Source: Qipengyuania vulgaris
GTDB taxonomy: Bacteria > Pseudomonadota > Alphaproteobacteria > Sphingomonadales > Sphingomonadaceae
Reading direction: 5' to 3'
DNA length: 64,000 nucleotides
NCBI RefSeq assembly: GCF_009827325.1
Contig: NZ_WTYC01000001.1
Location: forward strand, 831,916-895,915
The first letter of the stretch is position 1. Every line of letters begins with the position of its first letter. The position numbers were made by a program, and so were the translations under genes. Below, one piece after another: positions 16,725 to 27,174 of this stretch. Under the pieces are notes generated by a model. The model saw nothing but the letters and a program-made list of their open reading frames with translations, did not search any database and had not been told where the DNA came from.

Positions 16725-17870
16725 ATGACAGGACAATTCCAGCTTACCGAAGAGCAGCTGCAGATCCAGGAAATGGCGCAGCGCTTCACCGCCGACAACA
16801 TCACCCCGCATGCCGCGGAGTGGGACGAGAAATCGCACTTCCCACGCGATGTGATCAAGCAGAGTGCCGAGCTCGGCTTCGGGGCGATTTACGTCTCCGA
16901 AGAAAGCGGCGGCATCGGGCTGGGACGGCTCGAGGCGGCGCTGATCATGGAAGCCATGGCCTATGGCTGTCCCGCGACATCGGCCTATATCTCGATCCAC
17001 AACATGGCCGCATGGATGATCGACCAGTTCGGCGGCGCGGAAGTGAAGGAGAAATACCTTCCCGATCTCGTCACCATGGAAAAGATCGCCAGCTATGCAC
17101 TGACCGAACCCGGCAGCGGCTCCGACGCTGCGGGCCTCAAAGCCAGCGCGAAGCTAGACGGCGATCATTACGTGCTCAACGGCACCAAGCAGTTCATTTC
17201 CGGCGGCGGCTTCAATGACGTCTATGTCACCATGGTCCGCACTTCCGACCACAAGACCAAGGGCATCACCTGCCTGGTGATCGACAAGGACACGCCCGGC
17301 GTTTCCTTCGGCAAGCCTGAAAAGAAGCTGGGCTGGAACGCCAGCCCGACCGCGCAGGTGATCTTCGAAGATGCCCGCGTTCCGGTTGCCAACCGCGTGG
17401 GCGATGAAGGCGAAGGTTTCCGCTTCGCCATGATGGGCCTCGACGGCGGGCGTCTCAATATCGGAGCGTGCTCGCTAGGCGGTGCGCAGCGCTGCCTCGA
17501 CGAGGCGGTGGCCTATACCAAGGACCGCAAGCAGTTCGACACGCCCATCGCCGACTTCCAGAACACGCAGTTCATGCTCGCCGACATGGCGACCGATCTG
17601 GAAGCTGCGCGCGCCCTGCTCTATCTTGCCGCGGCCAAGGTGACCGACAATGCGCCCGACAAGAGCAGGTTCTCCGCCATGGCCAAGCGCCTTGCCACCG
17701 ATAGCGGCAGCAAGATCGTCAACGACGCGCTGCAACTCTTCGGAGGCTATGGCTACTTGCGCGAATATCCGATCGAGCGGTTCTGGCGTGACCTGCGCGT
17801 CCACTCGATCCTCGAGGGCACGAACCAGGTCATGCGGATGATCGTGGGCCGCGACCTGCTGCGTCAGTAA
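16725..17870 (+). CDS. Acyl-CoA dehydrogenase, probably isobutyryl-CoA dehydrogenase
   Basis: 381 residues, the norm for the family. Motifs: YALTEPGSGSDAAGLKASA (FAD/substrate), IEDARVP-like VIFEDARVPVANRVG, QLFGGYGYLREYPIERFWRD and the catalytic-base loop SILEGTNQVMRMIVGRDLL with Glu at about 363. It oxidises isobutyryl-CoA to methacrylyl-CoA with FAD, passing electrons to ETF. Specificity is inferred from position between mmsA and the HIBYL-CoA hydrolase/enoyl-CoA hydratase genes. Starts at ATG 16725. Confidence 0.93.
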   Translation: MTGQFQLTEEQLQIQEMAQRFTADNITPHAAEWDEKSHFPRDVIKQSAELGFGAIYVSEESGGIGLGRLEAALIMEAMAYGCPATSAYISIHNMAAWMIDQFGGAEVKEKYLPDLVTMEKIASYALTEPGSGSDAAGLKASAKLDGDHYVLNGTKQFISGGGFNDVYVTMVRTSDHKTKGITCLVIDKDTPGVSFGKPEKKLGWNASPTAQVIFEDARVPVANRVGDEGEGFRFAMMGLDGGRLNIGACSLGGAQRCLDEAVAYTKDRKQFDTPIADFQNTQFMLADMATDLEAARALLYLAAAKVTDNAPDKSRFSAMAKRLATDSGSKIVNDALQLFGGYGYLREYPIERFWRDLRVHSILEGTNQVMRMIVGRDLLRQ

Positions 17871-17881
17871 GCGAGAGTAAC

Positions 17882-18928
17882 ATGACCGACGAAGTGAATA
17901 TCCATGCGCATGGCCGAACCGGCCACATCTCGCTGAACCGCCCCAAGGCGCTTCACGCGCTCACGCTCGACATGTGCCATGCAATGAGCAAGACGCTGGC
18001 TGAGTGGGCCGCGGGCGGCGAGATCGAGGCCGTGATCCTCGACCATGCCGAAGGACGCGGGTTCTGCGCCGGGGGCGACATCAACCTGCTGCGCCATTCC
18101 GCGCTCAACGATGACGGGAGGAGTGGCCGCAAATTCTTTCACGACGAATACCAACTCAACCACCAGATGTTCGAATATGACAAGCCGATCGTGGCTTTCA
18201 TGGACGGCATCACCATGGGCGGCGGCGTGGGCATTGCCCTGCCGTGCAAATATCGCGTCGCGACCGAACACACGCGCTTCGCCATGCCCGAAACCGGCAT
18301 CGGCCTGTTCCCCGACGTGGGCGGCGGCTGGCACCTTTCGCGTCTCGGCGGCAGGCTGGGCCAGTTCCTCGCCTTGACCGGCGCTCGGCTCGACGGGGCG
18401 GAATGCGTCTGGGCGGGCATCGCCACGCACTACCTGCCGACGGAAAAGCTGGCCGAAGCCAAAGCCCGCATCACCGAGCATCCGGACCGTATTTCGGGCA
18501 TCCTCTCGGAACTCTCCGTGTCCCCGCCCGAGGCGCGGATCGAAGCCAATTTCGACGCCATCAAGAAACACTTCGCCTCAGACCGCTACGAGGACATCCT
18601 CGCCAGCCTCGAGGCGGACGACAGCGAATGGGCGGCGAAGGAACTCGCCACGCTGCGCACCAAGAGCCCGCAGACCTGCAAGGTGGCGCTGCGCCAGCTG
18701 GCGGAGAGCGAGAAGCTGGACAGCTTCGCCGACAACATGCGCATGGAATACCGCATCGCCAGCCGCGTGCTGACCCGCCCGGACTTTTCCGAAGGCGTGC
18801 GCGCGGTGATCGTGGACAAGACGAACGACCCCCAATGGGATCCGGCAACGCCCGAGGGCGTGAGCGAGGAACTGCTCGACAGCATCTTCGCCCCGCTTCC
18901 CGCTGACGAGGAATGGAAACCCCTATGA
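17882..18928 (+). CDS. 3-hydroxyisobutyryl-CoA hydrolase (enoyl-CoA hydratase/isomerase fold)
   Basis: 348 residues, longer than simple enoyl-CoA hydratases and typical of [18 protein letters not shown] forms the oxyanion-hole region; [38 protein letters not shown] holds the catalytic Glu. The C-terminal extension ([36 protein letters not shown]) is the HIBCH hallmark. It hydrolyses 3-hydroxyisobutyryl-CoA to free acid, keeping toxic methacrylyl-CoA low. Stop overlaps the next start (ATGA). Confidence 0.92.
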   Translation: MTDEVNIHAHGRTGHISLNRPKALHALTLDMCHAMSKTLAEWAAGGEIEAVILDHAEGRGFCAGGDINLLRHSALNDDGRSGRKFFHDEYQLNHQMFEYDKPIVAFMDGITMGGGVGIALPCKYRVATEHTRFAMPETGIGLFPDVGGGWHLSRLGGRLGQFLALTGARLDGAECVWAGIATHYLPTEKLAEAKARITEHPDRISGILSELSVSPPEARIEANFDAIKKHFASDRYEDILASLEADDSEWAAKELATLRTKSPQTCKVALRQLAESEKLDSFADNMRMEYRIASRVLTRPDFSEGVRAVIVDKTNDPQWDPATPEGVSEELLDSIFAPLPADEEWKPL

Positions 18929-19707
18929 GCTACGAAACCATCACCGTCGAACAGCGTGACGCGGTTACGCTGATCACCCTCAACCGCCCCAAGGCGTTGA
19001 ATGCTTTGAACAGCAAGGTTCTCGAAGAATTGATTGACGCCTTCGCCGTCTATCAGGCGGACGACAGCCAGCTTTGCGCGGTGCTGACCGGATCGGGCGA
19101 CAAGGCCTTTGCCGCCGGCGCCGACATCAAGGAAATGAGCGAGAAGGACGCAGCCGACTTCTACCTCGAGGATTTCTTCGCCCCCTGGACGAGCGAGATC
19201 GTAAAGAAGACCCGCAAGCCATGGATCGCCGCAGTCAACGGCTTCGCGCTGGGCGGAGGATGCGAACTTGCCATGATGTCGGACTTCATCATTGCGAGCG
19301 AAAACGCCAAATTCGGTCAGCCTGAAGTCAAGCTCGGCGTCGCGCCGGGCATGGGCGGATCGCAGCGCCTTACGAAGGCGGTCGGGAAGTCGAAGGCGAT
19401 GGAAATGTGCCTGACAGGGCGGATGATGGATGCCGAGGAAGCCGAACGCAGCAACCTCGTCGCACGGGTCGTGCCGCATGACACCCTGCTCGACGAGGCG
19501 ATGAAAACCGCCGCGCAGATCGCCTCGATGCCGCCGATGGCCGCCATCGCGAACAAGGAAATGGTCAATGCCGCCTTCGAAACCGGCCTCGACCAGGGCC
19601 TGATCATCGAGCGCCGCATCTTCCAGATCCTCGCCGCGAGTGAGGACAAGAAAGAGGGCATGGCCGCCTTCGTCGAGAAGCGGGAAGGCAAGTGGAAGGG
19701 GCGCTGA
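18925..19707 (+). CDS. Enoyl-CoA hydratase
   Basis: 260 residues from ATG 18925, which overlaps the hydrolase stop; the ATG 12 bp upstream is less likely. Crotonase motifs: [28 protein letters not shown] (oxyanion hole), [16 protein letters not shown] and [20 protein letters not shown] with both catalytic Glu residues present. It hydrates methacrylyl-CoA to 3-hydroxyisobutyryl-CoA in valine breakdown, and may also act on short 2-enoyl-CoAs. Ends with [12 protein letters not shown], typical of short-chain hydratases. Confidence 0.94.
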   Translation: MSYETITVEQRDAVTLITLNRPKALNALNSKVLEELIDAFAVYQADDSQLCAVLTGSGDKAFAAGADIKEMSEKDAADFYLEDFFAPWTSEIVKKTRKPWIAAVNGFALGGGCELAMMSDFIIASENAKFGQPEVKLGVAPGMGGSQRLTKAVGKSKAMEMCLTGRMMDAEEAERSNLVARVVPHDTLLDEAMKTAAQIASMPPMAAIANKEMVNAAFETGLDQGLIIERRIFQILAASEDKKEGMAAFVEKREGKWKGR

Positions 19708-19747
19708 GCCCCTCCCCTTCGAACACGAGAATACGCGGAGAGAGAAA

Positions 19748-20614
19748 ATGAAAATCGCCTTCATCGGCCTCGGAAACATGGGCGGCGGAATGGCCGCGAA
19801 TCTCGTCAAGGCGGGGCACGAGGTGAACGCCTTCGACCTTGCTGATGAAGCGCTTCATTCGGCCGCTGAACACGGGTGCACAACGTTCGACGATGCCGGT
19901 GCGGCATGCCAAGGCGTAGATGCAGTGGTGACGATGCTGCCCAGTGGCGCAATCGTGAAGTCGGTCTATGAGGGCAGCGTTTTCGGTCATGCCCCTGCAG
20001 GTGCTGTCCTGATCGACTGTTCGACCATCGACGTTGCTACCGCCAGGGAAGTGATCTCAAACGCCGAGGCTGCTGGATACGACATGGTCGACGCCCCCGT
20101 TTCGGGCGGGATCGCAGCGGCGAATGGCGGCACCTTGACCTTCATGGTCGGCGGAACCGAAAAGGCCTTCAACCGCGCCAAGGAAGTCCTCGACCCGATG
20201 GGCAAGGCCGTGATCCACGCGGGCGATGCCGGTGCCGGCCAGACCGCCAAGATCTGCAACAACATGCTGCTGGCCGTTACGATGATCGGCACGGGCGAGG
20301 CGCTGAAAATGGCCGACAAGCTCGGCCTCGATCCGCAGAAGTTCTTTGAGATCTCAAGCCAGTCGACGGGGTATTGCTGGCCGCTCAACGATTACACGCC
20401 GCTGCCTGGGGTGGGCAAGCAAAGCCCGGCGGACAATGATTACAAGGGCGGCTTCGCTGCCGCGCTGATGCGTAAGGATTTGCGCCTTGCCATGCAGGCG
20501 GCGCAAAATGTCGGGGCAGTCACCCCGCTGGGCAAGCATGCTGCCGAAATTTACGAAGAGTTCGCCGAAGAAAGCGGCGGGCTCGACTTTTCGGCGGTCA
20601 TCAAGACGCTCTGA
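19748..20614 (+). CDS. mmsB: 3-hydroxyisobutyrate dehydrogenase
   Basis: 288 residues from ATG 19748 (MKIAFIGLGNMGGGMAANLVKAGHEV), preceded by GGAGAGA. NAD-binding GLGNMGGGMA, substrate-binding DAPVSGGIAAANGGTLTFMVGG and catalytic-lysine region GAGQTAKICNNMLLAVTMIG identify the family. It oxidises 3-hydroxyisobutyrate to methylmalonate semialdehyde, the substrate of mmsA at the other end of the cluster. Its 3' end overlaps the convergent Nmad3 gene by 14 bp. Confidence 0.95.
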   Translation: MKIAFIGLGNMGGGMAANLVKAGHEVNAFDLADEALHSAAEHGCTTFDDAGAACQGVDAVVTMLPSGAIVKSVYEGSVFGHAPAGAVLIDCSTIDVATAREVISNAEAAGYDMVDAPVSGGIAAANGGTLTFMVGGTEKAFNRAKEVLDPMGKAVIHAGDAGAGQTAKICNNMLLAVTMIGTGEALKMADKLGLDPQKFFEISSQSTGYCWPLNDYTPLPGVGKQSPADNDYKGGFAAALMRKDLRLAMQAAQNVGAVTPLGKHAAEIYEEFAEESGGLDFSAVIKTL

Positions 20615-21326
20615 GTTCGCCCATCACCCGCGCGAGCCATTCGCGCGGGGCTTGGCCACTGCCCACATCGGCTACGAATTCCTGCCCGCGCGCCACGCTC
20701 TTCAGCCGCCCGTTGCCAAGCCAGCGTTCCGGACGGTCGTGATAGGATAGCCCTCCCCGCTTCAGCCAGTCGGGCCGCTTCCACAGCGATGGCGACCCGC
20801 CCGGAACGGTGAGGCGCAAGCCCTCGCTCGCCCGCGCAGCCGTGCCGCCCGGTCCGATATAGATGCAGTCGTTGGTGCCGTGCATTTCCAGCGCATGCGG
20901 ATGGTTCGCTTCGGCCAGCCAGCTTGGCACTCCGCCCGCGAGGTGAACCGTCTCGGCGATCTCCATCCACCCGAAAATCCGGTGGTGCGGCTCGCCGCTC
21001 TCCTCCTCGCGGAACAAGCCGAAAAAGAGGAAGACATCGCCCGTCCCCACACCGCGATTGGCAAGGTGGGTCTGCGCCGCGCCGACTTGCCCGAAAAGGC
21101 AGGTCCCGTCATCGCGGAACATGGGATCATGGTGGCAGAGATCGTCCGCACCGAGCTTCCCGCGACTAGCCGCGACCGCATGGTCCCCAAGCCCGAGATC
21201 GCGGTAGCTGGTGCGCGAGGCAGCGCCTGCCGGGATCGGCAGGCTCAACGGCCTGCCGTCCACGATGGGCGAAGGCCCACCACCGGAGGAACTGTCGAAG
21301 CCCTTGCGGCTGAAGACGATCTTCAT
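20601..21326 (-). CDS. Nmad3-like (nucleotide modification associated domain 3) protein
   Basis: 241 residues. The N-terminus MKIVFSRKGFDSSSGGGPSPI followed by SLPIP is the signature of the Nmad3 family. Further conserved-looking parts are CHHDPMFRD, GQVGAAQTHLANRGVGTGDVFLFFGLF and LSYHDRPERWLGNG. Nmad domains were proposed from genomic context to take part in DNA or RNA base modification; the biochemical role of Nmad3 is unproven. It lies 16 bp after gcvPB on the same strand, so it is probably the last gene of the glycine-cleavage operon. No phage or restriction genes lie nearby. Confidence 0.72.
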   Translation of the reverse strand: MKIVFSRKGFDSSSGGGPSPIVDGRPLSLPIPAGAASRTSYRDLGLGDHAVAASRGKLGADDLCHHDPMFRDDGTCLFGQVGAAQTHLANRGVGTGDVFLFFGLFREEESGEPHHRIFGWMEIAETVHLAGGVPSWLAEANHPHALEMHGTNDCIYIGPGGTAARASEGLRLTVPGGSPSLWKRPDWLKRGGLSYHDRPERWLGNGRLKSVARGQEFVADVGSGQAPREWLARVMGELRAS

Positions 21327-21342
21327 GGCCGCGGGCCCGCGT

Positions 21343-22950
21343 CTACCGTCCGTCCTGCTCGCTCATGCTCGGCGCACCGCCGGGAGGGTTGGGTTCTTCC
21401 CAGGCCAGGATCGGCTTGCGTGCCGCCAGCGTCTCGTCGAGGCGGCGACGCGGGGCATAATGCGGTGCGGTCTTGAGGCTTTCGTCGCCAGCCTTCGCCC
21501 GTTCCGCCACGCTGCGCAGCGCGCCGATGAACTGGTCCAGTGCTGCCTTGCTCTCGGTCTCCGTGGGCTCGACCAGCATCGCGCCATGCACCACCAGCGG
21601 GAAGTACATGGTCATCGGATGGTAGCCCTCGTCGATCAGCGCCTTGGCGAGGTCGAGCGTCGAGACGTCCTCTGCGAAGCCTTTATCTCCGAACAGCGCC
21701 TCGTGCATGCATGGCCCGCTGTGGCCGAAGGGCGCATCGAGCACGTCTTCGAGGCTGCGCAGGATGTAATTGGCGTTGAGCACCGCATCTTCGGCCACCT
21801 GCCTGAGCCCGTCTGCACCGTGGCTGAGGATATAAGCCAGCGCGCGGGTGAACATGCCCATCTGCCCGTGGAAGGCAGTCATCCGGCCAAAGGCCTTGGT
21901 ATGCTCGAACTCGGCTGCGTTCTCTTCTTCGACGAGATGGACCACGCCGTCCTTGGTCCGCGCAGTAAAGGGCAGCGGGCCGTAAGGCGAAAGCGCTTCG
22001 GACAGCACCACCGGTCCCGACCCCGGACCACCGCCGCCATGCGGGGTGGAGAAGGTCTTGTGTAGGTTGATGTGCATGGCATCGACGCCGAGGTCGCCCG
22101 GACGCACCTTGCCGACGATGGCGTTGAAATTGGCCCCGTCGCAATAGACGAAGCCGCCCGCTTCATGGACCGCGTCGGAGATCGCCTTCATGTCGCGCTC
22201 GAACAGTCCGCAGGTGTTCGGGTTGGTGATCATCACGCCCGCAACGTCCGGGCCCAGCCGCGCCTTGAGCGCTTCCAGATCGACCCGTCCATCGGAATTG
22301 GCGGGAATGTCCTCCACCCGGTAACCGGCAAAGGCCGCGGTCGCCGGGTTGGTGCCATGCGCACTTTCGGGGACGAGGATAACCTCGCGGGCGTCGCCGC
22401 GCGCTTCCAGAGCGGCGCGGATGCAGAGGATCCCGCACAGCTCGCCATGCGCGCCCGCCTTGGGGCTCATCGCAACGCCGTGCATGGCGGTCAGTTCGAT
22501 CAGCCAGTGGGCCAGTTCGTTCACGACCTCCAGCGCGCCGCGCACCGTGTCGACGGGCTGCAGCGGGTGGACATCGGCAAAGCCGGGCATCCGCGCGACC
22601 TTTTCGTTCAGCCGCGGATTGTGCTTCATCGTGCAAGACCCGAGCGGGAAGAGGCCGAGGTCAATGGCGTAGTTCTGCCGCGAAAGGCGCGTGTAGTGGC
22701 GGATCGTTTCGGGTTCGGAAAGACCGGGCAGGCCGATTTTCTCGCTGCGGTCGAGCCCGCCGAGGCGGTTCGAGCCGGACTGCGGTTCGGGCAGGTCGAC
22801 ACCGGTGGTCTCGGTCGTGCCTATCTCGAAGATCAGCGGCTCTTCCAGCATCAGAGCGCGGTTGCCGGTGACGGTATCGGGACCGGCCATGGCGTTGTGA
22901 TCCTGCACGGGCGTGCCGGGCTTCCAGCCGGATGCGTTGGGCGCGCTCAT
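21343..22950 (-). CDS. gcvPB: Glycine dehydrogenase (decarboxylating) subunit 2
   Basis: 535 residues. The PLP lysine lies in [19 protein letters not shown] at about residue 297. [34 protein letters not shown] is the characteristic N-terminal block. Subunit 2 carries PLP and, with GcvPA, decarboxylates glycine and loads the aminomethyl group on lipoyl-GcvH. The split P-protein is normal in many bacteria. It overlaps gcvPA by 4 bp. Confidence 0.95.
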   Translation of the reverse strand: MSAPNASGWKPGTPVQDHNAMAGPDTVTGNRALMLEEPLIFEIGTTETTGVDLPEPQSGSNRLGGLDRSEKIGLPGLSEPETIRHYTRLSRQNYAIDLGLFPLGSCTMKHNPRLNEKVARMPGFADVHPLQPVDTVRGALEVVNELAHWLIELTAMHGVAMSPKAGAHGELCGILCIRAALEARGDAREVILVPESAHGTNPATAAFAGYRVEDIPANSDGRVDLEALKARLGPDVAGVMITNPNTCGLFERDMKAISDAVHEAGGFVYCDGANFNAIVGKVRPGDLGVDAMHINLHKTFSTPHGGGGPGSGPVVLSEALSPYGPLPFTARTKDGVVHLVEEENAAEFEHTKAFGRMTAFHGQMGMFTRALAYILSHGADGLRQVAEDAVLNANYILRSLEDVLDAPFGHSGPCMHEALFGDKGFAEDVSTLDLAKALIDEGYHPMTMYFPLVVHGAMLVEPTETESKAALDQFIGALRSVAERAKAGDESLKTAPHYAPRRRLDETLAARKPILAWEEPNPPGGAPSMSEQDGR

Positions 22951-24314
22951 GCCAGCACCTCCCCGAGAGCCGCGGCAAGGGTTTCGATGTCCTCCTCGGT
23001 CGTGGTTTCCGTGACCGCGACAATAAGTCCATCGGCGAGGTCGGCGTGTTCGGGGAACAGCCGGCCGAGCGAGACCCCCGCAAGCACATCCTGCTTGGCG
23101 AGCTTGCGCACCACGGTGCGCGCATCGGTGCCTAGGCGGATGGTGAATTCGTTGAAGAAGCTGTCGTTGAGCACCGAAATGCCCGGCACCTTAGCCAGCC
23201 GGTCGGCGGCGATGCAGGCGAGACGGTGGTTCTCCATCGCCAACCGGCGCAGCCCCGCTTCCCCCAGCAGCGTCATGTGAACGCTGAATGCCAGCGCGCA
23301 GAGGCCCGAATTGGTGCAGATGTTGCTGGTCGCCTTTTCCCGGCGGATATGCTGCTCGCGGGTGGAGAGCGTCAGCACATAGCCTCGCTTGCCCTCGGCA
23401 TCCTGCGTTTCGCCGCACAGGCGGCCCGGCATCATGCGGACATGCTTGGGATCGCGCACGGCAAAGAGACCGAGATAGGGACCGCCGAACTGGAGGCCGA
23501 CGCCGATCGACTGGCCCTCGCCCACGACGATATCCGCGCCCATCTCGCCGGGCGACTTCAGCGCGCCCAGAGCGACCGGCTCGGTGTTGACAACGATCAG
23601 AAGCGCGCCCTTGGCATGGGCTGCCTCTGCTATGGGAGCAAGGTCGGTCACGCGGCCGAGAATGTCCGGATACTGCACGACGACCGAGGCGGTATCATCG
23701 TCGATGCGCGCGATCAGGCCTTCATTGTCGGGCGCTGCCTGCATGGCGGGCCTGGCATGCGCGATCTCGTCGTCGGTGAACTTCGCCATGGTCTTCACGA
23801 CCTCCGCATAATGCGGATGCAGCGCGCCGGAGAGAACGACCTTGCGTTTCTTGCCGCGCGCGATGCGGCCGGCCATCGCCACAGCTTCCCAGCACGCGGT
23901 CGAGCCGTCGTACATGCTCGCATTGGCCACCGCGCAGCCATAGAGATGCGCGACCTGGCTCTGGAACTCGAACAGCATCTGCAGCGTGCCCTGCGCGATT
24001 TCCGGCTGGTAGGGCGTGTATGCAGTCAGGAACTCGCCGCGCTGGATGATGTGATCGACGCTGGCCGGGACGTGATGCTTGTAAGCGCCCGCACCGAGGA
24101 AGAAGGCGGCATCGGCGGCCGCAAGATTCTTCTTCGACAGCCGCCGCATACGCTTTTCGACAGCCATCTCGCTGGCATGCATCGGCAAGCCGTGGATCGG
24201 ACCGTCGAGCCGGGCTTCCTCCGGCACATCGACGAACAGGGCGTCCACATCGGGCGCACCGATTTTCTCAAGCATCGCCGAACGGTCGGCGTCAGTCAGC
24301 GGCAGATAGCGCAT
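22947..24314 (-). CDS. gcvPA: Glycine dehydrogenase (decarboxylating) subunit 1
   Basis: 455 residues beginning [19 protein letters not shown]. Typical blocks: [48 protein letters not shown] and [18 protein letters not shown]. This is the N-terminal half of P-protein, which lacks PLP but forms the heterodimer with GcvPB. It lies 43 bp after gcvH in the riboswitch-led operon gcvT-gcvH-gcvPA-gcvPB. Confidence 0.95.
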   Translation of the reverse strand: MRYLPLTDADRSAMLEKIGAPDVDALFVDVPEEARLDGPIHGLPMHASEMAVEKRMRRLSKKNLAAADAAFFLGAGAYKHHVPASVDHIIQRGEFLTAYTPYQPEIAQGTLQMLFEFQSQVAHLYGCAVANASMYDGSTACWEAVAMAGRIARGKKRKVVLSGALHPHYAEVVKTMAKFTDDEIAHARPAMQAAPDNEGLIARIDDDTASVVVQYPDILGRVTDLAPIAEAAHAKGALLIVVNTEPVALGALKSPGEMGADIVVGEGQSIGVGLQFGGPYLGLFAVRDPKHVRMMPGRLCGETQDAEGKRGYVLTLSTREQHIRREKATSNICTNSGLCALAFSVHMTLLGEAGLRRLAMENHRLACIAADRLAKVPGISVLNDSFFNEFTIRLGTDARTVVRKLAKQDVLAGVSLGRLFPEHADLADGLIVAVTETTTEEDIETLAAALGEVLA

Positions 24315-24357
24315 TTACAACCTCACTGGCCCCGTGATGCGGGGCAAGGATTGGAAT

Positions 24358-24729
24358 TCAGAGTCCGTCGCAGAAGCTCTTGTAGGCCTTGTCGTCCATC
24401 AGGCCTTCGAGTTCGGACTTGTCGGAGACGGTCATCTTGAAGAACCAGCCGTCTTCTTCGGGCGAGGAGTTCACCAATGCAGGATCCTCATCGAGGTTTT
24501 CGTTCACCTCGACCACCTCGCCCGACAGGGGCGCGTAGACATCGCTTGCAGCCTTGACGCTTTCGACCACGGCGGCGTCCTTGCCCTTCTCGACCATCGC
24601 GCCGACGTCGGGCAATTCAACGAAAACGATATCGCCAAGCTGGCCTTGGGCGTAATCGGTGATGCCGACCGTGGCGGTATTGCCTTCAAGGTCGATCCAT
24701 TCGTGTTCATCGGTGAAATAGCGGGCCAT
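24358..24729 (-). CDS. gcvH: Glycine cleavage system H protein
   Basis: 123 residues from ATG 24729 ([17 protein letters not shown]); a GTG three codons upstream at 24738 is an alternative that overlaps the gcvT stop. The lipoylated lysine is Lys59 in [20 protein letters not shown]-protein shuttles the aminomethyl intermediate between P, T and L proteins. The C-terminus [26 protein letters not shown] is standard. Confidence 0.95.
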   Translation of the reverse strand: MARYFTDEHEWIDLEGNTATVGITDYAQGQLGDIVFVELPDVGAMVEKGKDAAVVESVKAASDVYAPLSGEVVEVNENLDEDPALVNSSPEEDGWFFKMTVSDKSELEGLMDDKAYKSFCDGL

Positions 24730-24734
24730 CTCTC

Positions 24735-25910
24735 TCACTTTCCTCTGTGATAACGGTGCGGGACGAAGGGCATACTGGCGACCTTCGCGGACAATCTCTT
24801 GTTACGAACCTCGACTTCGAGTTCGGTTCCTTCATCGGCGAGCGCGGTGTCGATATAGGCCATGGCGATCGGCCGTTCGAGCGTGGGCGAAAACCCGCCG
24901 CTGGTGACGCGGCCGACCTGCTTTTCGCCAGAATAGACAAGCGCACCCTCACGCGCAGGCAAGCGGCCGTCGATCTCAAGACCGACGCGCTTCTGTGCGG
25001 GACCATCGGCAAGCACCTTGGCCACCGCTTCATGGCCCATCCAGCCGCCTTCCTCGCGGCGCTTCTTGGTGAGCGCGAAAAGGAGGTCGGCAGAGACCGG
25101 ATCGGTTTTTTCGGTGATGTCGTGCCCGTAGAGTGGAAGGCCCGCTTCCAGACGAAGGCTGTCTCGCGCACCGAGACCGATGGGACGCACCTCGATTTCA
25201 GCGCACAAACGATCGCACAGGCTCTCGGCGAACTCGGCCGGAACCGAGATCTCGAAGCCATCCTCTCCGGTATATCCCGAGCGGGTGATGCGGAGCGGCC
25301 ATTCGCCAAAGTCGTGAACGAGCGAGTCCATGAAGACCGAGTCGTCGATCACGTTGCGCATCACGCGATTGAGGGCGGTGGCAGCGTTCGGACCCTGCAG
25401 CGCGATCAGCGCATGCTCATCCATGTGAGTCAGAGTGACGTCGTCATCGAGATGTTCGCGCAAATGGGCGATATCATCCCACTTCATCGCGCCGTTCACC
25501 ACGAGATAATAGGCCGGTTCTCCCCAATGACCCTCTGTGCCTTCTTCCTCGTCGCCCTCGATCCATGGCGTCGCATTGGTGACCATCAGATCGTCGAGGA
25601 TGCCGCCGTCTTCGGCCATCAGCAGCGAATAGCGCGTGCGTCCGGGTTTGAGGGAGGCGATCGCGCCGGGAAGCAGTTTTTCCAGTTCCTCGGCAGCCTT
25701 CTCGCCGGTCACCATGAGCTGGCCCATGTGGCTGACGTCGAACAGGCCCGCTTGGTCGCGCGTCCAATTATGTTCGACGACGATGCCATCGTACTGGATC
25801 GGCATTTCGTAGCCGGCGAACGGCACCATGCGCGCGCCCTTGCCGCGATGCCATGCATCGAGCGGCAGAGTGCCGATTTCGTCCTCAAAGGTTTCGTTTT
25901 CTTCGCTCAA
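24735..25910 (-). CDS. gcvT: Glycine cleavage system aminomethyltransferase (T protein)
   Basis: 391 residues from a TTG at 25910 preceded by GAAGGA with 6-bp spacing. Another in-frame TTG at 25955 lies only a few bases below the riboswitch and has no ribosome site. Motifs: [36 protein letters not shown] at the N-terminus, [14 protein letters not shown] (folate site), [20 protein letters not shown] and [19 protein letters not shown]. It transfers methylene from H-protein to tetrahydrofolate and releases ammonia. First gene of the operon. Confidence 0.94.
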   Translation of the reverse strand: MSEENETFEDEIGTLPLDAWHRGKGARMVPFAGYEMPIQYDGIVVEHNWTRDQAGLFDVSHMGQLMVTGEKAAEELEKLLPGAIASLKPGRTRYSLLMAEDGGILDDLMVTNATPWIEGDEEEGTEGHWGEPAYYLVVNGAMKWDDIAHLREHLDDDVTLTHMDEHALIALQGPNAATALNRVMRNVIDDSVFMDSLVHDFGEWPLRITRSGYTGEDGFEISVPAEFAESLCDRLCAEIEVRPIGLGARDSLRLEAGLPLYGHDITEKTDPVSADLLFALTKKRREEGGWMGHEAVAKVLADGPAQKRVGLEIDGRLPAREGALVYSGEKQVGRVTSGGFSPTLERPIAMAYIDTALADEGTELEVEVRNKRLSAKVASMPFVPHRYHRGK

Positions 25911-25962
25911 GTCCCGTCCTTCAAAAGCATGGGTGCGCCCGTCGCCGTGCGCCAAACCAACC

Positions 25963-26150
25963 CATGCCCCCTCTGTCGGGAAACCTGAGAGACTGACACG
26001 CCGGTTAGCGCGCTTACCCCTTCGGTGGCCGCCTGATCGGGCGACGCTTTCCAGAGTGTCGATGGCAGCGCACGGTCCATGTGCCTGAGAGTTTCCGGGG
26101 CGGTTGCTCCTTCGGCGCTATACGGGGTGTCCCCGAACAGTCTCTCCCAT
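25963..26150 (-). ncRNA. Tandem glycine riboswitch in the gcvT leader
   Basis: On the minus strand two glycine aptamers follow each other. The first runs from GGGAGAGACTG through GCCGAAGGAGCAA and GGAAACTCTCAGGCA to GGACCGTG. The second runs from CTCTGGAAAGC through CACCGAAGGGGTAAGC to TCTCAGGTTTCCCGACAG and ends about 50 bases before the chosen gcvT start. The paired G-A-A-G-G and C-T-C-T-C-A-G-G cores are diagnostic. Glycine binding is known to switch on gcv operons. A minus-strand open frame across this region (25907-26194) is an accident of the RNA. Confidence 0.93.
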
Positions 26151-26232
26151 GCGCGCCCGCTGCAGAATCGCCCCTGCAGCCGACGGATCAGCACTGCGCG
26201 AGTCGTTGCGCGGGGTCAATCGCGCAATGACC

Positions 26233-27174
26233 TCAATTCGTGTTCAACCACAGCAAATATAGCGCCGAGAGTACGATCCAACTGCCGTCGAGCGTTTTCA
26301 GGCGCCGTGCCCCCAGCCACAGCGCGATAGGCCGCGCCAAGAACCCGCCGAGCGCCGCGCCAGGTGCCGCAAGAAGAACCACTTCCCATTGAATGGTACC
26401 GGCATCGATATGCCAGATTGCGCCAACAATCACGCTGACGGAGGAAATCAGACAAGCGGCCCCCGTGCATAACAAGACAGGATAGTGGCGAATGAACAGG
26501 TATAACGCGACAAGTTCTCCCACTCCGACCGAGAATAGCGCGGTCAACACACCGCCCGGCACGGCAAGAAGGAGCAGGACGAACAGGTCACCTCGCTCGA
26601 GCTCGGATTTTTCCTCGCGTTCGCAATTGACCGTCCAGGTGGCGGCGATGAGCGATAAGCCAAGCAAGATCGAGAATGCCTTGTAGCTCAACAGTACCGT
26701 CTGCTGATCGAAGTTGGTCAGCCGCTGAGTCAGCAACATGGCAGGAAGCGAGAGCGCGAGAACAGCGAAAGCTGCAGCGAAAAAGTCACGCGGCCGGACC
26801 TTGGAGTGGAGTGGCTCGGGTACCGGTTGGTGGTAGAGGCGGTCGGTCCATCGCAGCGCGCCCATGGTCATGCCGAAGCTTTGAATGCACATGGAAACCC
26901 CGACCACTTGAAGCGGCTGGATATCCATCTTCCCTAGCTCGCGCAGGGCATTGAAAACGGGTACAAAGACTACGCCGCCGCCCGTGCCCGAAGTATTGGC
27001 GATGATTGCCCCGATGACTCCGACGCCGGGAAGGAACCACAGTCCCGTGATCAGTGACGGATCGTAGGAAACGGATAACCATAGCACCGCATAGGCGACC
27101 AGCAGGACGCCTCCGCCAATCCACGCCAGCCGCCCGCGGGGCAGCGCGCTCAGTCCAGATTGGGTCGCAGCCAT
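26233..27174 (-). CDS. Sulfite exporter TauE/SafE family membrane protein
   Basis: 313 residues from ATG 27174 ([18 protein letters not shown]). About eight hydrophobic segments. The motifs [23 protein letters not shown] and, in the second half, [25 protein letters not shown] are the two TauE repeats with Gly-rich turns. The family exports organosulfonates, sulfite or related anions. Its start overlaps the metH end by 25 bp, so it is translationally coupled to methionine synthesis. The substrate is therefore probably a sulfur compound; that is inference. Confidence 0.85.
   Translation of the reverse strand: MAATQSGLSALPRGRLAWIGGGVLLVAYAVLWLSVSYDPSLITGLWFLPGVGVIGAIIANTSGTGGGVVFVPVFNALRELGKMDIQPLQVVGVSMCIQSFGMTMGALRWTDRLYHQPVPEPLHSKVRPRDFFAAAFAVLALSLPAMLLTQRLTNFDQQTVLLSYKAFSILLGLSLIAATWTVNCEREEKSELERGDLFVLLLLAVPGGVLTALFSVGVGELVALYLFIRHYPVLLCTGAACLISSVSVIVGAIWHIDAGTIQWEVVLLAAPGAALGGFLARPIALWLGARRLKTLDGSWIVLSALYLLWLNTN

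Noticed and set aside
25907..26194. Minus-strand open frame upstream of gcvT
   Set aside because: It coincides with the two glycine aptamers; structure explains the sequence.
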